DNA from: Rosa chinensis
Taxonomy: Eukaryota > Streptophyta > Magnoliopsida > Rosales > Rosaceae
Assembly (NCBI RefSeq): GCF_002994745.2
Contig: NC_037090.1
Location: forward strand, 8,863,501-8,927,500
Direction of reading: 5' to 3'
DNA: 64,000 nucleotides
Below are positions 44,184 through 55,225 of the stretch, piece after piece. Position 1 is the first letter of the stretch; the number at the start of each line of letters is the position of its first letter. Both the position numbers and the translations under genes were made by a program. The notes under the pieces are model-generated. The model saw only the letters and a list, made by a program, of their open reading frames with translations. It had not been told where the DNA came from and made no database searches.

Positions 44184-44673
44184 TCAGTTTGGCTTTCTAA
44201 ATCTGAAAGCGTTGAAGATAGGCAACGGCAGACTCGGTGGGTTGTTGGGACATCTGAGTAAGAGAGGCCAAATCGACCTCGGGCTCAATGGCTCCAAAGG
44301 TTTCTCGGAAGAGCTTTTCCATTGGTGGCCAATCTGCCACTGTTCCTGGTCGGAGTTTGGAAAACCATCTAAAGGTGGCTCCAGAAAGAGAAGTGCCAAA
44401 GACCCTGCACTTGAGGATGTCATCATTCTGGTATCGGCCGCATTACACCCTGAACCTGGCCAGATGAGTTGTCGCGTTCTCAGTGTCCTCCCCTGAAAAA
44501 GTAGAAAATATGATATTCTTATAACCTCTTGGAAAGGGCGTAAATATTATATGTGGCGGGAAAGGTCCCTCATAGACCCCGTCCATTTGGGCCATAGGAT
44601 TAGCCAGCCTGATCATCTCCTCTACCTCTTCAAGTCTTACATACTTTGGACCAGGAGGAGGAGGATTCGCCAC
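44184..44673 (-). pseudogene. Tat gag, central part
   Basis: Begins PPPPGPKYVRLEEVEEMIRL and TPFPRGYKNIIFSTFSGEDT, which leads into the gag capsid-like domain (TTHLARFRV). The following capsid stretch is spread over different frames with stops, so the domain is recognisable but broken. Confidence 0.7.
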
Positions 44674-44757
44674 AGTCTGGTGAGCAACCTACAAGGGTAC
44701 GGTTTGGCTAGCAATCGTTGTTCGTTCCTTTAGGCGAATAGTCTGGGGATTAGCAGA

Positions 44758-45679
44758 CTACTGAAGAGTTACCTCTGGTACGGGCAGATCCTTGACCAAC
44801 GCTGTTATCTTGACGGGGTTGCCTGCCTGGTCAATGTCGTCGTAATTGTCTAGGAGTTCATGGTAGACATTCTCCGCCCCGTCGCTGTCGTACTGAGTAA
44901 ACACTACAGGATCAGCTGGAGTACCATCACCGGTCTTCTGGATCTTATCCTTTTGTGAGGTTGATGGAACGGCCTTGCTGCCACCAATCACCAAAGCTCT
45001 TTCCTTAGTTTTGGTTAATGCAGCAGCAGCCATTGCAGGAGGTGTGGCCGTACTGCTGCTAGCCTTCTCGCGAGTGTTTGGTTGTATATACTTACCAGAA
45101 CTAGAGGGCTGACCTAGTGAGCCGAGGATGGCGTTAGGATCACCTAGAGCTTTGTTCAACACTTCTTTAGCCTGGTTCAATTCGGCTCTCTGCATGGCAA
45201 CCTCTGTTGCAAGATTAGAACCATCCTTGCAAAGACCTGCTAATTCTGACGCGATCTGCTTGGTTTGGCTCGTGATAGCTTTTATAATTTCTTTTTGATT
45301 TTGACTCTGCTCATTAGAGATACCTCTGGCATAGGCCCCTACTGCATTCTCCGATCGTGCGATTTGTTGCTTAGTATCCTCGGCACGTTGGGCAATGCGC
45401 TGGTCCAGTTCGAGTATAAGGTGGTCTGTTTTCGCGGTTTCCCTATCAAAGTCAGCTGCTACCTTCGCGTGATGGTTCTCGATATTCTCCATGATGATCG
45501 CGAGTTTTTCCTCGAAGGTCACCTCCTCTGGAATAGGATTCGGAACGAAAGCCTCTATTTCTTCACTTTCAGCGGCATCAGAAACAACGGTAGTGTTGAC
45601 AGGCTCACTTGCCTAGTTAGTAGTGACACTTTGACCCTCAGTAGCGGTCGGGTGATTCTCTCCCTGTTCAGTTGACATG
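44758..45679 (-). pseudogene. Tat gag, N-terminal part
   Basis: The first ATG after the leader is at 45677-45679 (MSTEQGENHPTATEGQSVTT), followed by an in-frame TAG and then a long open stretch to 44758. The protein is charged and predicted helical/coiled (VAADFDRETAKTDHLILELD, RAELNQAKEVLNKALG) with an alanine/serine-rich tail. The nonsense codon would stop normal translation after about 20 codons. Confidence 0.7.
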
Positions 45680-45857
45680 TTGGTTGATTTAGGGTAACAA
45701 GAGAACCTTTGAGTCACTTGTTCTTCAGAAAGACCACGACAATCCGCGCGAAAGTGCGGTCTGTGACTGGAGGTCTTATGCTTTGAGCAGTTAGCCTAAA
45801 CCTTTTGATAAGGGTTTTCGCTTGACTTCCTAATGGTTACGTTCGCGAAAATCTAAG

Positions 45858-45880
45858 AGGTCCCACTGGGCATGCCAAAA
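45858..45880 (-). promoter_or_regulatory. Candidate primer-binding site of the Tat element
   Basis: Directly downstream of the 5' LTR on the minus strand: ttttggcatgcccagtggga. Position and the TGG start fit a tRNA primer site; the matching tRNA was not assigned here. Confidence 0.5.
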
Positions 45881-46623
45881 TATTTGACACGAAAATCTAT
45901 GCGGTACAAACTGTCTCTTTTGAATGCTAGAGCGTACCAGCACTGTGGGGTGTAGTCGTCGGGGCGTCCCTTGACCTGACTTCTTGATCAAGCATTATGG
46001 ACGAGGAGAACACCAACCTCATCACAAGACTCTTTTCCTGCCTTCCAAGAAAGGACTTCTTGCCTTACTGATAAGGGCTTTGGTTGTGATCTCTTCGCGT
46101 CACCGAATCGATACTTAGTGTTGTAGACTAAGCAGAGCAATCACTGGGAAGTTTGGAGAAAGCACAGGAGTTGCTAAAGCTTGACTTTAGCTTCGCGGGG
46201 GTTGCGAGTGCGTTACCCTTGCTTCGCTGGTAGTATCGATGGCAGTAGCACTAACAATCGGCTCTTAGAGAGACTAGGACTGGAAGTACGATCGCCAGGT
46301 TTCAACTAGGTTGAAGGTTTGCTCCGGGGAGGCTTGATAATCCTAGGGATTGATTGATTTAAGAGTTGTCCTTGATTTGTCCTTGAAACCTAGTATTTAT
46401 ACCTAGGGTTTCGGCGTTTCTTTGCCATAGAATGATTATTGATTGAAGTTTCCTATTCAATCTCCACTACCTGACTCCAATAAGGGCTCATTTTCCTTAT
46501 AGGTTTCGGAATGGGCGAAGCTGTAACCCAATTCCAAGTAGACTTATTTTTGGTCTGCATGTATCAGCCTGCTATGCTAAATCCACTAAAGGATCTTGCC
46601 ACAATTACTTTTGGGCTCAAACA
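45881..46623 (-). repeat. Tat 5' LTR
   Basis: 743 bp, same length as the copy at 6034-6776. Read on the minus strand it starts tgtttgagccc and ends gtgtcaaata (final CA mutated to TA). It holds a TATA region (taggtataaatac on the minus strand, near 46400). Flanked outside by taacg. Confidence 0.88.
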
Positions 46624-47328
46624 TAACGTACACCATCTTTTTTTATATCTAGGACAATATCCAAGAAATTACAGGGTTAGCAGAAAATGAACATGTCATT
46701 TGCTTTGAATTGTTAATCATTACTGAAGTCTTCATGTGATGATCTTCACAATATGTGCTCAAATGTAATGAGGGGATTTTGATGATAATCATAGGAAATT
46801 CATTGGCATGGTTATCTTGAGATGAATTGTGAGGGGCAATTCTGGAGTATGGGATGCATTTCAGACCTCCTTATGTCTCGTTAAACATTATTGATCTAAA
46901 ATCCCCTACCATAGCTTGCCTTTATAATGTTCTTGACCTCTATGTTCCAGACTCTTCAATTCGGGACGGAAAGCTTGGTGTCCAATATGGCAAATCGATA
47001 GAGATTCTTAACTACATATCATGGTCTGATAGGTTTTCTTTATCTTCCACCCCCATTTGTTGGCAACTATTGGTTATCTTTGAATATTCAGTCCAGAAAT
47101 TGATTCACTCTAGGCATTTAAAGACCTCTTAGCTGCCGCCCTATCGGCAAAAACTGAACTTCACATTTGGACTAATGAACTTTTCGCAGGGAGTATTGTG
47201 CTCGATCAGTTGTGTTGGCGGATTGCCAAAAGCAACCTTTTCATCCGATGGATGAAAACATATAAATTGAATGGTCACACCTTACAAGTCCTCTACATGA
47301 AACTATAGATCTTTGTCACTAGTAGCGT
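46624..47328. other. Right flank of the Tat insertion, unidentified
   Basis: About 700 bp between the 5' LTR and the next hAT element. Longest frame is at 46854-47132 (+), 92 residues, with no family motif. It would have been contiguous with 5637-6033 before the Tat insertion. Confidence 0.4.
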
Positions 47329-47634
47329 CAGGGGCGGACCCATTCCAAGGCCTGAAGGGGTCCAGACCCCCCTAGATGTTTTGGTAAATCTCAATTAACT
47401 AGCAAATTAGGCTTTGAGATTTTTAAAACTGAGCTTCATTCAACCATTGGAACCCCCCCCCCCTTCTGTCCCAAAAATTTCTCATAAATCATAACTAATC
47501 AAAGTTCAAAACAGAAATCAATAATATTAAGAAACTAAATTAGTTAGTTTACTAATTACTTAACTATTTATTTCGTAAATTATATACTTTATTATTCACC
47601 CAACAATAAGATTTATTACTGTACCAAAAAAAAA

Positions 47635-49335
47635 GGTATTTAAAAAAGAAAAGTCGCAGCCACTCTCTCTAACCTAGGGTTAGGGTTTTTTAGCCTCCTG
47701 CGTAGCTTATTCTCTTTGTCACGTCAATGACAACGATCGATGCAATGGCAACCCGCCTGGCCTCCTCCCTAGCCCTGGCTGACGGGAAGAAACCAGTGGA
47801 TCTACGCCCATCCAAGGGATTGAGACAACCTGAAGCATTCATGATTGGCAAGCTCCTTACAGCGAGGGAATACTCTCCCAGATCGTTCCTGGGCATATTT
47901 AGAGCTGCATGGAGGAATAAAGGCAGCCTCTGGGTGGAGGAAGTCGGAGAAGATGACAGAGTTTTGCTCTCCTTCACAGACCCATCTGATGTTGATAGTG
48001 TCTGGAAAGGCGGACCATGGGGCTATAACAGAGCTTCGATAGCCCTTTCATCGTATGACGGTGTCAGCTCGGCGGTGGATGTACCCCTCACGAAGTCATC
48101 ATACTGGATGACGCTACAAGGAATACCACCGGCATTCAGATCGGAGCGCAGCATGCGCCTCATTGGCAGCACAATTGGCGATCTCAAGGAAATCGATTGT
48201 CCGACATTCAGGAATCGAGTCATGCGTATTCGGGTTGAGATCGACTACGTGAAACCTCTGTTGTTCCATCGTCGATTCTAGGTAGAAGATGAAGTCCAGT
48301 TCATAGTGCAGTTCAGGTATGACAAGATTTTCGGTCGCTGCAGCACTTGTGGATTGGTTACTCATGTTGGCCTCCTCTGCTCCGGGCCGGAACTAGTTGA
48401 AGACAATGATACACCGATGGGGGCAGTAGCACCACCCACGGCTTTAGCTGCCATGCGGGAACAACCTGTACCGAACCCTCATTCTACTAGGGTGGTGATC
48501 AATAACCAAAATCTAATATTCAAAGCTCAGGTACCAAGGAGTATACCAGAAGCTCTTATTCCTCAATTGATGATGAACATGCAACGACACAAGCGACAGG
48601 TACATATTTGGGAACTGCCTGAACCAAGACTCAATGAGAACCCAATCATCGGACTACGTAGGATTCGGGAAAATGATGAGGTAACAATCTCTCCTAAAAA
48701 ACTCTGTTTGAGTCTTGCCATTGGAAAGAACAATCTGGATGCAGTGAACATGGGATTACTAGAGGGACCTTCCAATACTATCAAACAGCCTAAGAGGAAG
48801 AGGGGACGCCCAATTGGCAGTGTCAGCAAACTACCATATGGGACAGCAGGAAAAGGGAAGAATGCAAAGAAAGATGGAGAATCTGACAAGACGAAGAGCA
48901 AGAAGACCAACCTGATGCCGAGGTTGTTGGCTGCTGATGAGTCTGAGGTAAGTACAAGCTCTAACCCTAAGGGGAAAGAGCAGGTGCTTGCTTAAGATAT
49001 CAAAAATTTCAAGACATTCTGAACTTCAAGCCTTCTCAAGTGGGAGTGATTTCTATATGCTTCTCTAAGATGTTTCTAGTTGATATGTGTACCACAATTG
49101 AGTGCTGGCAGATTAGACTAGATGAATGATTTTGCCTTAGGAAGTGAGTTTATTCTTGCTTAGTTTGTTGGCTTGCTGTTTCAGCGAGCAACCATTTAGA
49201 CTTTAATGAGTTTAGGTGTGACTTAGATAGGACATCCGGTTTGTTCCAGCTCTTCTTATGTAAGTTATGTTAGACTTTGGCATGTTTATTCATGGCTTTG
49301 ATATCTAATAAAATCAAATCCTTTCAAAAAAAAAA
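47635..49335 (+). mobile_element. ORF1-only LINE-like retroinsertion
   Basis: Flanked by attactgtacc plus an A-rich run (47615-47634 and 49336-49355), a duplication of about 17 bp with one change. The insert ends in a poly(A) run (49326-49336) preceded by taataaaatc, typical of LINE 3' ends. It carries one ORF1-type gene and no endonuclease or RT, although both duplication and tail are present. It therefore inserted as a complete short RNA rather than as a 5'-truncated LINE. Confidence 0.75.
47727..48995 (+). pseudogene. DUF4283 / zinc-knuckle ORF1-type protein with one stop
   Basis: A single frame of about 422 codons broken once by TAG at 48279-48281. The N-terminal half is a DUF4283 domain (LLTAREYSPRSFLGIFRAAW, VLLSFTDPSDVDSVWKGGPW, KSSYWMTLQGIPPAFRS). 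A CCHC knuckle follows (CSTCGLVTHVGLLC), then a basic tail (KRKRGRPIGS, KGKNAKKDGESDKTKSKK). This is the usual ORF1 of plant L1-type LINEs and related host genes; it would bind RNA. With only one disabling change over 1.27 kb the insertion looks fairly young. Confidence 0.8.
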
Positions 49336-49810
49336 ATTACTGTACCCAAAAAATAATTATACTAGTCTTTTGTCAATTAAGACAAATGAAGTCTGATATG
49401 CATGACTAATTTTTGGATAAATTATAAGGGAATTAATTTTTTTAAAAAAAAACATAAACTACTAAATGAATAATAGTTATAATGTGCATTAGTTTATACA
49501 CAACAGGGATCCGAGCAAACATTTTAGAAGGTTTCTGTGCAAACACATCTGACAATATTTCTTCTAATATTTTTCAAGTATTTTTTTTCAAAAATAAAAA
49601 TATACGTAACGGCTTGGACCCCCCAAGATTTAAATCCTCGTTCCGCCTCTGAGTAGCATTATAAATCAATAACACGAAAGTTCCAAACAAACACCATTGC
49701 TAAAAATAAGAATGAATGAATGAATGAGATATACCATTGATCGTTTCACCAAATTAACCAAAAATAAAGAAAAACCAATTCACTATCAACATTTACACAT
49801 TGAATCAAAT

Positions 49811-51850
49811 TTAGCCAGACACCATTGCTGTCGTTGATGAACTCACAATAGTCGAATACCCTTCCACTACTTGATCACCCTCCAATCCGGCCGCCCATCT
49901 CCTCAAGATCCTCAACAACGACGCCGCTTTCCTCCTCGCCCTCACCGTCCCCGTCCCCATCAATTCCCATATTACCCTCTCTATCCCCGAAACCGACACC
50001 AACTCCGCCACCATTTCCGACCCCCCTTTTCTACAAATTGTCACAAGTGTCGCCGCCGCGCTCTCCCTCGCCCTATCCGACCCTTCTCTCAACACCACTC
50101 CCAAATGCCTGATAGCCCCATACGCCGCCGCAATTGCCCCCATCCCTCCTCCTCTCACCACCACTTCCAACACCGTCACCGCCTCTTCCGGTAGCCCCTC
50201 CATTACTTCCATCGTCATCTCCACCACCCCGCATTCCACCAACTTCGCCACCGCCTCTCTTTCTCCCGCCAAATTCAATATCGCCACCATGGCGTCCCTT
50301 TTGGAAAACCCGGGTCCCTCCCTGGCCAAGTCCACCAATGCCTTTATGACACGTGCCTTCCTCCCTAGTTTCTTCCTGTACGCTTGCACACCTGATAAGC
50401 TGAATATCGTAGCCGCCGCGTTCCCTTTAGCCTCCCACGTGGCACCCGAACGAAGCACCTCAATGACGCCGTTTAAGGCTCCGTCAGTGTCCATGATCCT
50501 TGCTTTGTTGGCTTCGAGTATTGAGAGGTTGAGGATCGTCGTGACGGCGTTCACCTGTAGGTTCGGGTGGTCCCGACCGGCGTCCGAGCCTAAATGACGT
50601 ACGAGCAAAGGAATCGCTCCAGCTTCGGCAATGCAGGCTCGGCAGTCCGAATCAGTCTTGGCCAGGCTACGAAGCTCGTAAACGACGCCGTTGGCAGCCT
50701 CGATTGACTGGGCGAGGGAGAGTTTGTTGACCAAAAACGACGCGGTCATCCTGGTGGCTTCTAACGCCGCCTTGTTCTTCTTGACGGCGCTGACTTTATC
50801 CTTATTCTCGGCATGCTCGAAAGGGATTCGCTGCTCGCGGCACCACATGGCGATAAGATTTTTCAAAGCGCGGTTGGGTATCAAGTTCGTGTGGGCCAGC
50901 GTCTGACCTGTCTTGGGACACGTATTGTGTCCTGATTCGATCCACAGCTTGATGGACTCACGATCGTATGTCTGACCGGTGGCCACGGCGACCGGGTCCC
51001 GCATAAGCTCTAAGCTGATCGGACACCGGAAGTCCGCCGGGAGGTTTAGCTCCGAGGAAGATTTCAGGCGAGTGAGATCGGAACTTGGAGTTGAAGCGCC
51101 GAAGAGGACACATTTGGCGTAGCGAACGAGGCCGATGAGGGAAACCAATTGGGATTTGGACTTGTCGTCGGCTTGGTTCTGAAACTCGTCTTGGAGAGAC
51201 TCTAGCTCTTCTTTACATTTGGAAGAGTCTAGAATTCCTAACTGGACAAAAATCTCGGAGAGCTTGGAGTGGTCTGGAATGATTTCCTTTTTGAGGCGAT
51301 CGAGCATGGAGCAGACTTCGAGGCGGAGATTATCATCCTTGGGATCAACAAAAGCGTCCTTGCTTCGTGCGCACTGTGCGCGGAGCAAGGCGACGACTTC
51401 CTCGACGTCTTCGTTTAGGTTAAGCTCCTTGACGGGGAGAATATCGAGCAAAGTGGATAGATCAAGAGTCAGCTCGTGGAAGCTGTTGGCGAGGGACTCG
51501 TTTTGGATGAGAAGCCACATCTTGCTGCCGTGAGAAGAGTCTTCGATGAGGGTTTGGATTCTCTGCAGCAGTATGTACATTTCTTGGAAACATAAGAGAG
51601 CGGAGGGAGAGAGGTAGGTGATTGATGATCGAACTAGGTCTTCGAAGAGGAAGGCAAGAAGCTTGGCTTTTCGAGTCATGGATAGGGTGGTTCGTCTGAG
51701 GAGGAAGCTGCGGGATTCGAGGGAGGATATTTCCTGGCAGAGGTGGAGGAGAGAGCGGAGGAGGCTCTGGTCGGAGAATTTGGGAGACATGAAGGCTCCT
51801 GCAGATGGCCGCCGCTTTCTGGGCGGGAATGCTTGTGGAGGAACCGCCAT
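49811..51850 (-). CDS. PUB16: U-box E3 ubiquitin ligase, PUB16-like
   Basis: Single exon, 679 residues from ATG at 51848-51850 (MAVPPQAFPPRKRR). An in-frame ATG 16 codons upstream is less likely, because the conserved start is MAVPP-like. Domains: N-terminal helical UND region about 25-260, U-box about 273-346 (PADFRCPISLELMRDPVAVA, TGQTYDRESI, WIESGHNTCP), then armadillo repeats about 385-670 (NAVTTILNLSILEANKARIM, NAAATIFSLSGVQAYRKKLG). The U-box recruits an E2 and the ARM repeats bind substrates, so the protein transfers ubiquitin in cytosol or nucleus. Length, intronless structure and layout fit Arabidopsis PUB16 and the related PUB17, an immunity regulator. No disruptions seen. Confidence 0.9.
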   Translation of the reverse strand: MAVPPQAFPPRKRRPSAGAFMSPKFSDQSLLRSLLHLCQEISSLESRSFLLRRTTLSMTRKAKLLAFLFEDLVRSSITYLSPSALLCFQEMYILLQRIQTLIEDSSHGSKMWLLIQNESLANSFHELTLDLSTLLDILPVKELNLNEDVEEVVALLRAQCARSKDAFVDPKDDNLRLEVCSMLDRLKKEIIPDHSKLSEIFVQLGILDSSKCKEELESLQDEFQNQADDKSKSQLVSLIGLVRYAKCVLFGASTPSSDLTRLKSSSELNLPADFRCPISLELMRDPVAVATGQTYDRESIKLWIESGHNTCPKTGQTLAHTNLIPNRALKNLIAMWCREQRIPFEHAENKDKVSAVKKNKAALEATRMTASFLVNKLSLAQSIEAANGVVYELRSLAKTDSDCRACIAEAGAIPLLVRHLGSDAGRDHPNLQVNAVTTILNLSILEANKARIMDTDGALNGVIEVLRSGATWEAKGNAAATIFSLSGVQAYRKKLGRKARVIKALVDLAREGPGFSKRDAMVAILNLAGEREAVAKLVECGVVEMTMEVMEGLPEEAVTVLEVVVRGGGMGAIAAAYGAIRHLGVVLREGSDRARESAAATLVTICRKGGSEMVAELVSVSGIERVIWELMGTGTVRARRKAASLLRILRRWAAGLEGDQVVEGYSTIVSSSTTAMVSG

Positions 51851-54513
51851 GAATTGATGATTATCAGAAAGTTTGCTTTTTGTGGTTATGATGATCAAGG
51901 AGAGTAGAAGGAAGGGGAAAGGTCTAGAGTTTGGAGTAGAATATAAACAAAGGAGTTGGCTTTTTGGTTTGTATTTGTGTTTTATAATGCAAGGATTAGG
52001 GTCCTGGTATTTGACTGTTTTTGGTTGGCATTTTCAGCAAGTGATAAACATGGGCCGTTTTGCTTGGTATAATAGTAGCAGACAACGACGATGTGATCAA
52101 AATCAAGTAGCCAGACCATTAGGAGCCGTTTGATTAAGTCCACAGAAATGCCAAACTTTACCAAATCAGCGAGATGAACGGTTCTGAGTTGAACTGCCGC
52201 CGGCAAGAAGATGAAAGAGACAAAGTTGTGAAGATGAAAATAATAGTATTAAAGATGTGATCGATCTGGTATGCACTTACAAGGGCTACGTTAGGTAGAG
52301 AGTTGTTAGTGGACTTGGCTTTCATCGTCATCCACATGCCATTTGCCAATCAAGACATTCATGCATCATTTAGTTTAATTTTGCGCCTTTTTCTTCATCT
52401 TTTGGAATACTTAAGACGGACAACAGACCAAGGAAAGGGGTAAGGCATTAGGCATTGGTAGGATGGGGCTTTCCCTCGCTTAAACGTAATTCCATACGAC
52501 TTAGGGTCGTTAATGGAGGCTTAGTTGGGAGGTTTTATTAAAGGATATTATATATGTTTCAACTTTTATCACCGATATGTAAAACCAATTTCAAACCTCG
52601 TCATACTTGTTGTCAAAAATATGAGAGTTGCTTTAGATGAAACGGATTATGATATGATGTTTAATATTCAATTTTAAATAATTATAAAGAAAATTGGAAT
52701 ACAATTCTGATTATGAGTAAATGTCAAAATTTCTAAAATGAAACATATAGTTGACTTTGAAATAGAAAATGCATATGTAATTGTAATGTACACAATAAAG
52801 GACATGTAATATTAATAAGCATTCTCATTTTCAATCATTTGTATTTTCAAAGTTTGAGATTTCAGTATTTTGAATTTGATTTGCGTGTGTCAAAGTCAGT
52901 TCCAGATCCAAATTTGTTAGAATCAAACTTTTCAATCTAGTACTCCTAATCCGAACAGTCACTAACACATCGGTATAATTACCTAAAGAACCATTAGTCG
53001 AATTCACGCAGCACGCCATCAAAAGCCCAGAGCCCTTGAAAGATTTTTGACGCTGCGGTAAGCAATCCACACAAGCCCTATACACAAACCCTGAATCCGG
53101 ACATTAATAAGTGGGGCTTTAGTTTGTAGGTAGAGTTTTGAAGCAACATACTTAAGTGAATAAATGATCACTACATTTAATTTCAGTGAAGCATATCTAT
53201 CGTGTCAATAGCACGTAGGATGGTCACTTCAACTGAATCCTGACCTTATAAGTTTGTCCCCAGAAAGAGAAGAAGAGTATATTGATTAAGAAAGGAGTGC
53301 TTTTAACTACAACTCATTGAAGTTTGGTTTTGTTTTAAGGTTGGTTCCAAATCACTTAACGCAAAGGAATATTTTACAGCTCAGAATAGCTAGCAGCTGA
53401 AAATTGGAACCGTATTTATATGTAAATTGATGTAATGGCGCACCGAACTTTTAAGCTGTAGTCATTATCAACCTAAAGTATAAACAAGGAAAAGAAATAA
53501 AAGATTCTCAAAGACTGAAGAATTTGGTGAAATTCTATTTCTGGATCGCCAACACCTTACCAGCTAAGTATATTATGTCAAATAAGAATACGCGCTAACA
53601 CATAATATGAATATGTTTCTACTTTTTTCATATTTTCTTTATGGTGTCGAAATCCAATTAGTTGTAGTTTCTGGCATCAGATGGCAGACCGATGCTATTT
53701 AAGAATAATCATTAGATTAGAGATTACTTTGGTTATGGTTGGTCACAACAACCACTTCCATAATTGAAGAGAGACAGGCTTGGCCACTAATTAGCTAAGA
53801 TGCTTAGTCTTGAGAATGAAGTTAAAATTACGAACCACAATCTTAAATCATTGTCTTGTGATTAATTTTTTAGTAGAGAAGTGTACCGCTGGTCACAAAA
53901 TTTGCCTCCAAAACATTGAGTATTGGCCAAAATAACCCAAACATTGAGTCACCGTGGCAACGTTGCCCGCGCAAGATTGCAGGCTACGAGGCATCAGCTG
54001 ACGCAGTCGGAAAGATCACCTAAGGTTTACAAGCAATAAACCTAGAACAAAGTTTCTGGAGTCCACTAAAGATAAAAAATTAAATCTTAATTTAATTGAT
54101 AATATGATAAAAGATGCGTTCTGCAGCCGCTTAAGGCTGCTTAAATAAGATAAAATAAACCCTAAAGCCCATGGGTAAAAACGAAACAATCCAAAATAGA
54201 CTACAAAACAAAATTCGGAAAAAATAGAAAAACGGCGTTTTGAGGCCCTAAACGATCCCGAAAACCACAAAAAGCCCACAGCTCATGGCAAAGCAATAAG
54301 TCTTGTTCCTGACGCGATTCCCTTTCTGGAAAGCTATGGCGCGCCCCAATCGGACACCGAGCTCATTCATGGGTACTAGTACCTTTTCTTTTTCCCCATT
54401 TTGCGCGATCAAACTGTTCCTTGAATCAGGCTGCCATCCGTTCTGCATTATCAGCTCAGCCCGGACAAGAGGTGAGGCCAATAATATAAGAGTAAAGAGT
54501 TGACTCGAGCCAT
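51851..54513. other. Intergenic upstream of PUB16
   Basis: Contains the PUB16 promoter (first few hundred bases, no clear TATA found) and then AT-rich DNA. A minus-strand frame at 54248-54535 (LLVGDGSSQLFTLILLASPL start, then a polar segment) is open for 95 residues but resembles no family I know and is cut by the CACTA boundary, so it is not called as a gene. Confidence 0.4.
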
Positions 54514-54857
54514 CACCTACTAGTAAAAGGAGCAACCCACACAGATTTTATGCACACTGACTCACACACTGATAAATCAGTGTGTTTTAACTTGTAAATA
54601 CAGACATCCGTGAGAAATGAATGACTGGGTCCCACACAAGAAAGTGCTTACACATCTACCTACTAAAATCTGTGTGTCTAGATTTTCTCATAAATGTCTG
54701 TATGTACCAAATATTTGGTATATACTGATATCTGTGTATAGCATTTATACACAGATATCTGTAACGAATAGCAAAATTACAATTTGCAAGATGAGTTTAA
54801 TTCATAGAGACATCTGTTACAACGACTTCCACACTGTCATCCGTGTGAATGTGAAAT

Positions 54858-55225
54858 AACCACTGATATATGTATGAAGTTTTACACAATTATCTATAGC
54901 AACTGCTACTTTCCCACAAATATACATGTAAATATTTAATTGACCATATGGATGTGACATGTTTGCATTTCACACGGAAATTAATCTGTATTATTACTGT
55001 TAGTACACACTGATATCAGTGTGTACTGAGGAATGTGAAAAGGGGCCGGACTGATATTTGTATTAAGTTTTGCACAATTATATGTAACAATTACTATTTT
55101 CTCACATACGTCCGTGTGAGTATTTGATTGATATACGGAAGTGACATGTTTGCATCTCACACGGATATCAGCCTGCATTATAGTTATTAATACACACTGA
55201 TATCAGTGTGGATTGAGGATTAAAA
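54858..55225. repeat. Two ~187-bp tandem subterminal repeats of the CACTA element
   Basis: gacatgtttgcat followed by cacacgg occurs at about 54956 and 55143, 187 bp apart, and similarity continues on both sides. Each unit ends in a palindrome centred on gatatc. Confidence 0.7.
55002..55027. repeat. 26-bp perfect palindrome
   Basis: Perfect inverted symmetry around tgatatca; an 18-bp version of the same palindrome is at 55193-55210. Likely transposase-binding subterminal motifs of the CACTA element. Confidence 0.85.

Larger units (their letters stand above)
6034..46623 (-). mobile_element. Tat-lineage Ty3/Gypsy retrotransposon, interrupted
   Basis: One element read on the minus strand. The order is 5' LTR (45881-46623), a candidate primer-binding site, gag, aspartic protease, RT, RNase H, a second (archaeal-type) RNase H, integrase, an opposite-strand plant-mobile-domain ORF, a G-rich polypurine tract and the 3' LTR (6034-6776). 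The second RNase H between RNase H and integrase is the hallmark of the Tat lineage. Two insertions break it: about 24.75 kb at 7875-32626 and about 2 kb at 39643-41608. Without them it would be near 13.9 kb. Both LTRs are 743 bp; flanks are gaacg and taacg. All internal genes carry stops or frameshifts, so the copy is dead. Confidence 0.85.
47329..49651. mobile_element. hAT-type element (CAGGGGCGGA) hosting a LINE-like insertion
   Basis: Ends are caggggcggac on the left and gttccgcctctg on the right, flanked by agtagcgt (47321-47328) and agtagcat (49652-49659), an 8-bp duplication with one change. Without the guest at 47635-49346 it is about 0.6 kb and non-coding. The same terminal family as the element at 2762-4527. 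The right end is about 150 bp beyond the stop codon of PUB16, so it may lie in that gene's 3' region. Confidence 0.75.

Noticed and set aside
49871..50349. Plus-strand proline- and histidine-rich frames
   Set aside because: They are the antisense of the GC-rich ARM-repeat part of PUB16 and have no features of their own.
54248..54535. Possible small secreted protein on the minus strand
   Set aside because: Hydrophobic start looks like a signal peptide, but there is no family match, no clear promoter, and the start overlaps a transposon boundary.
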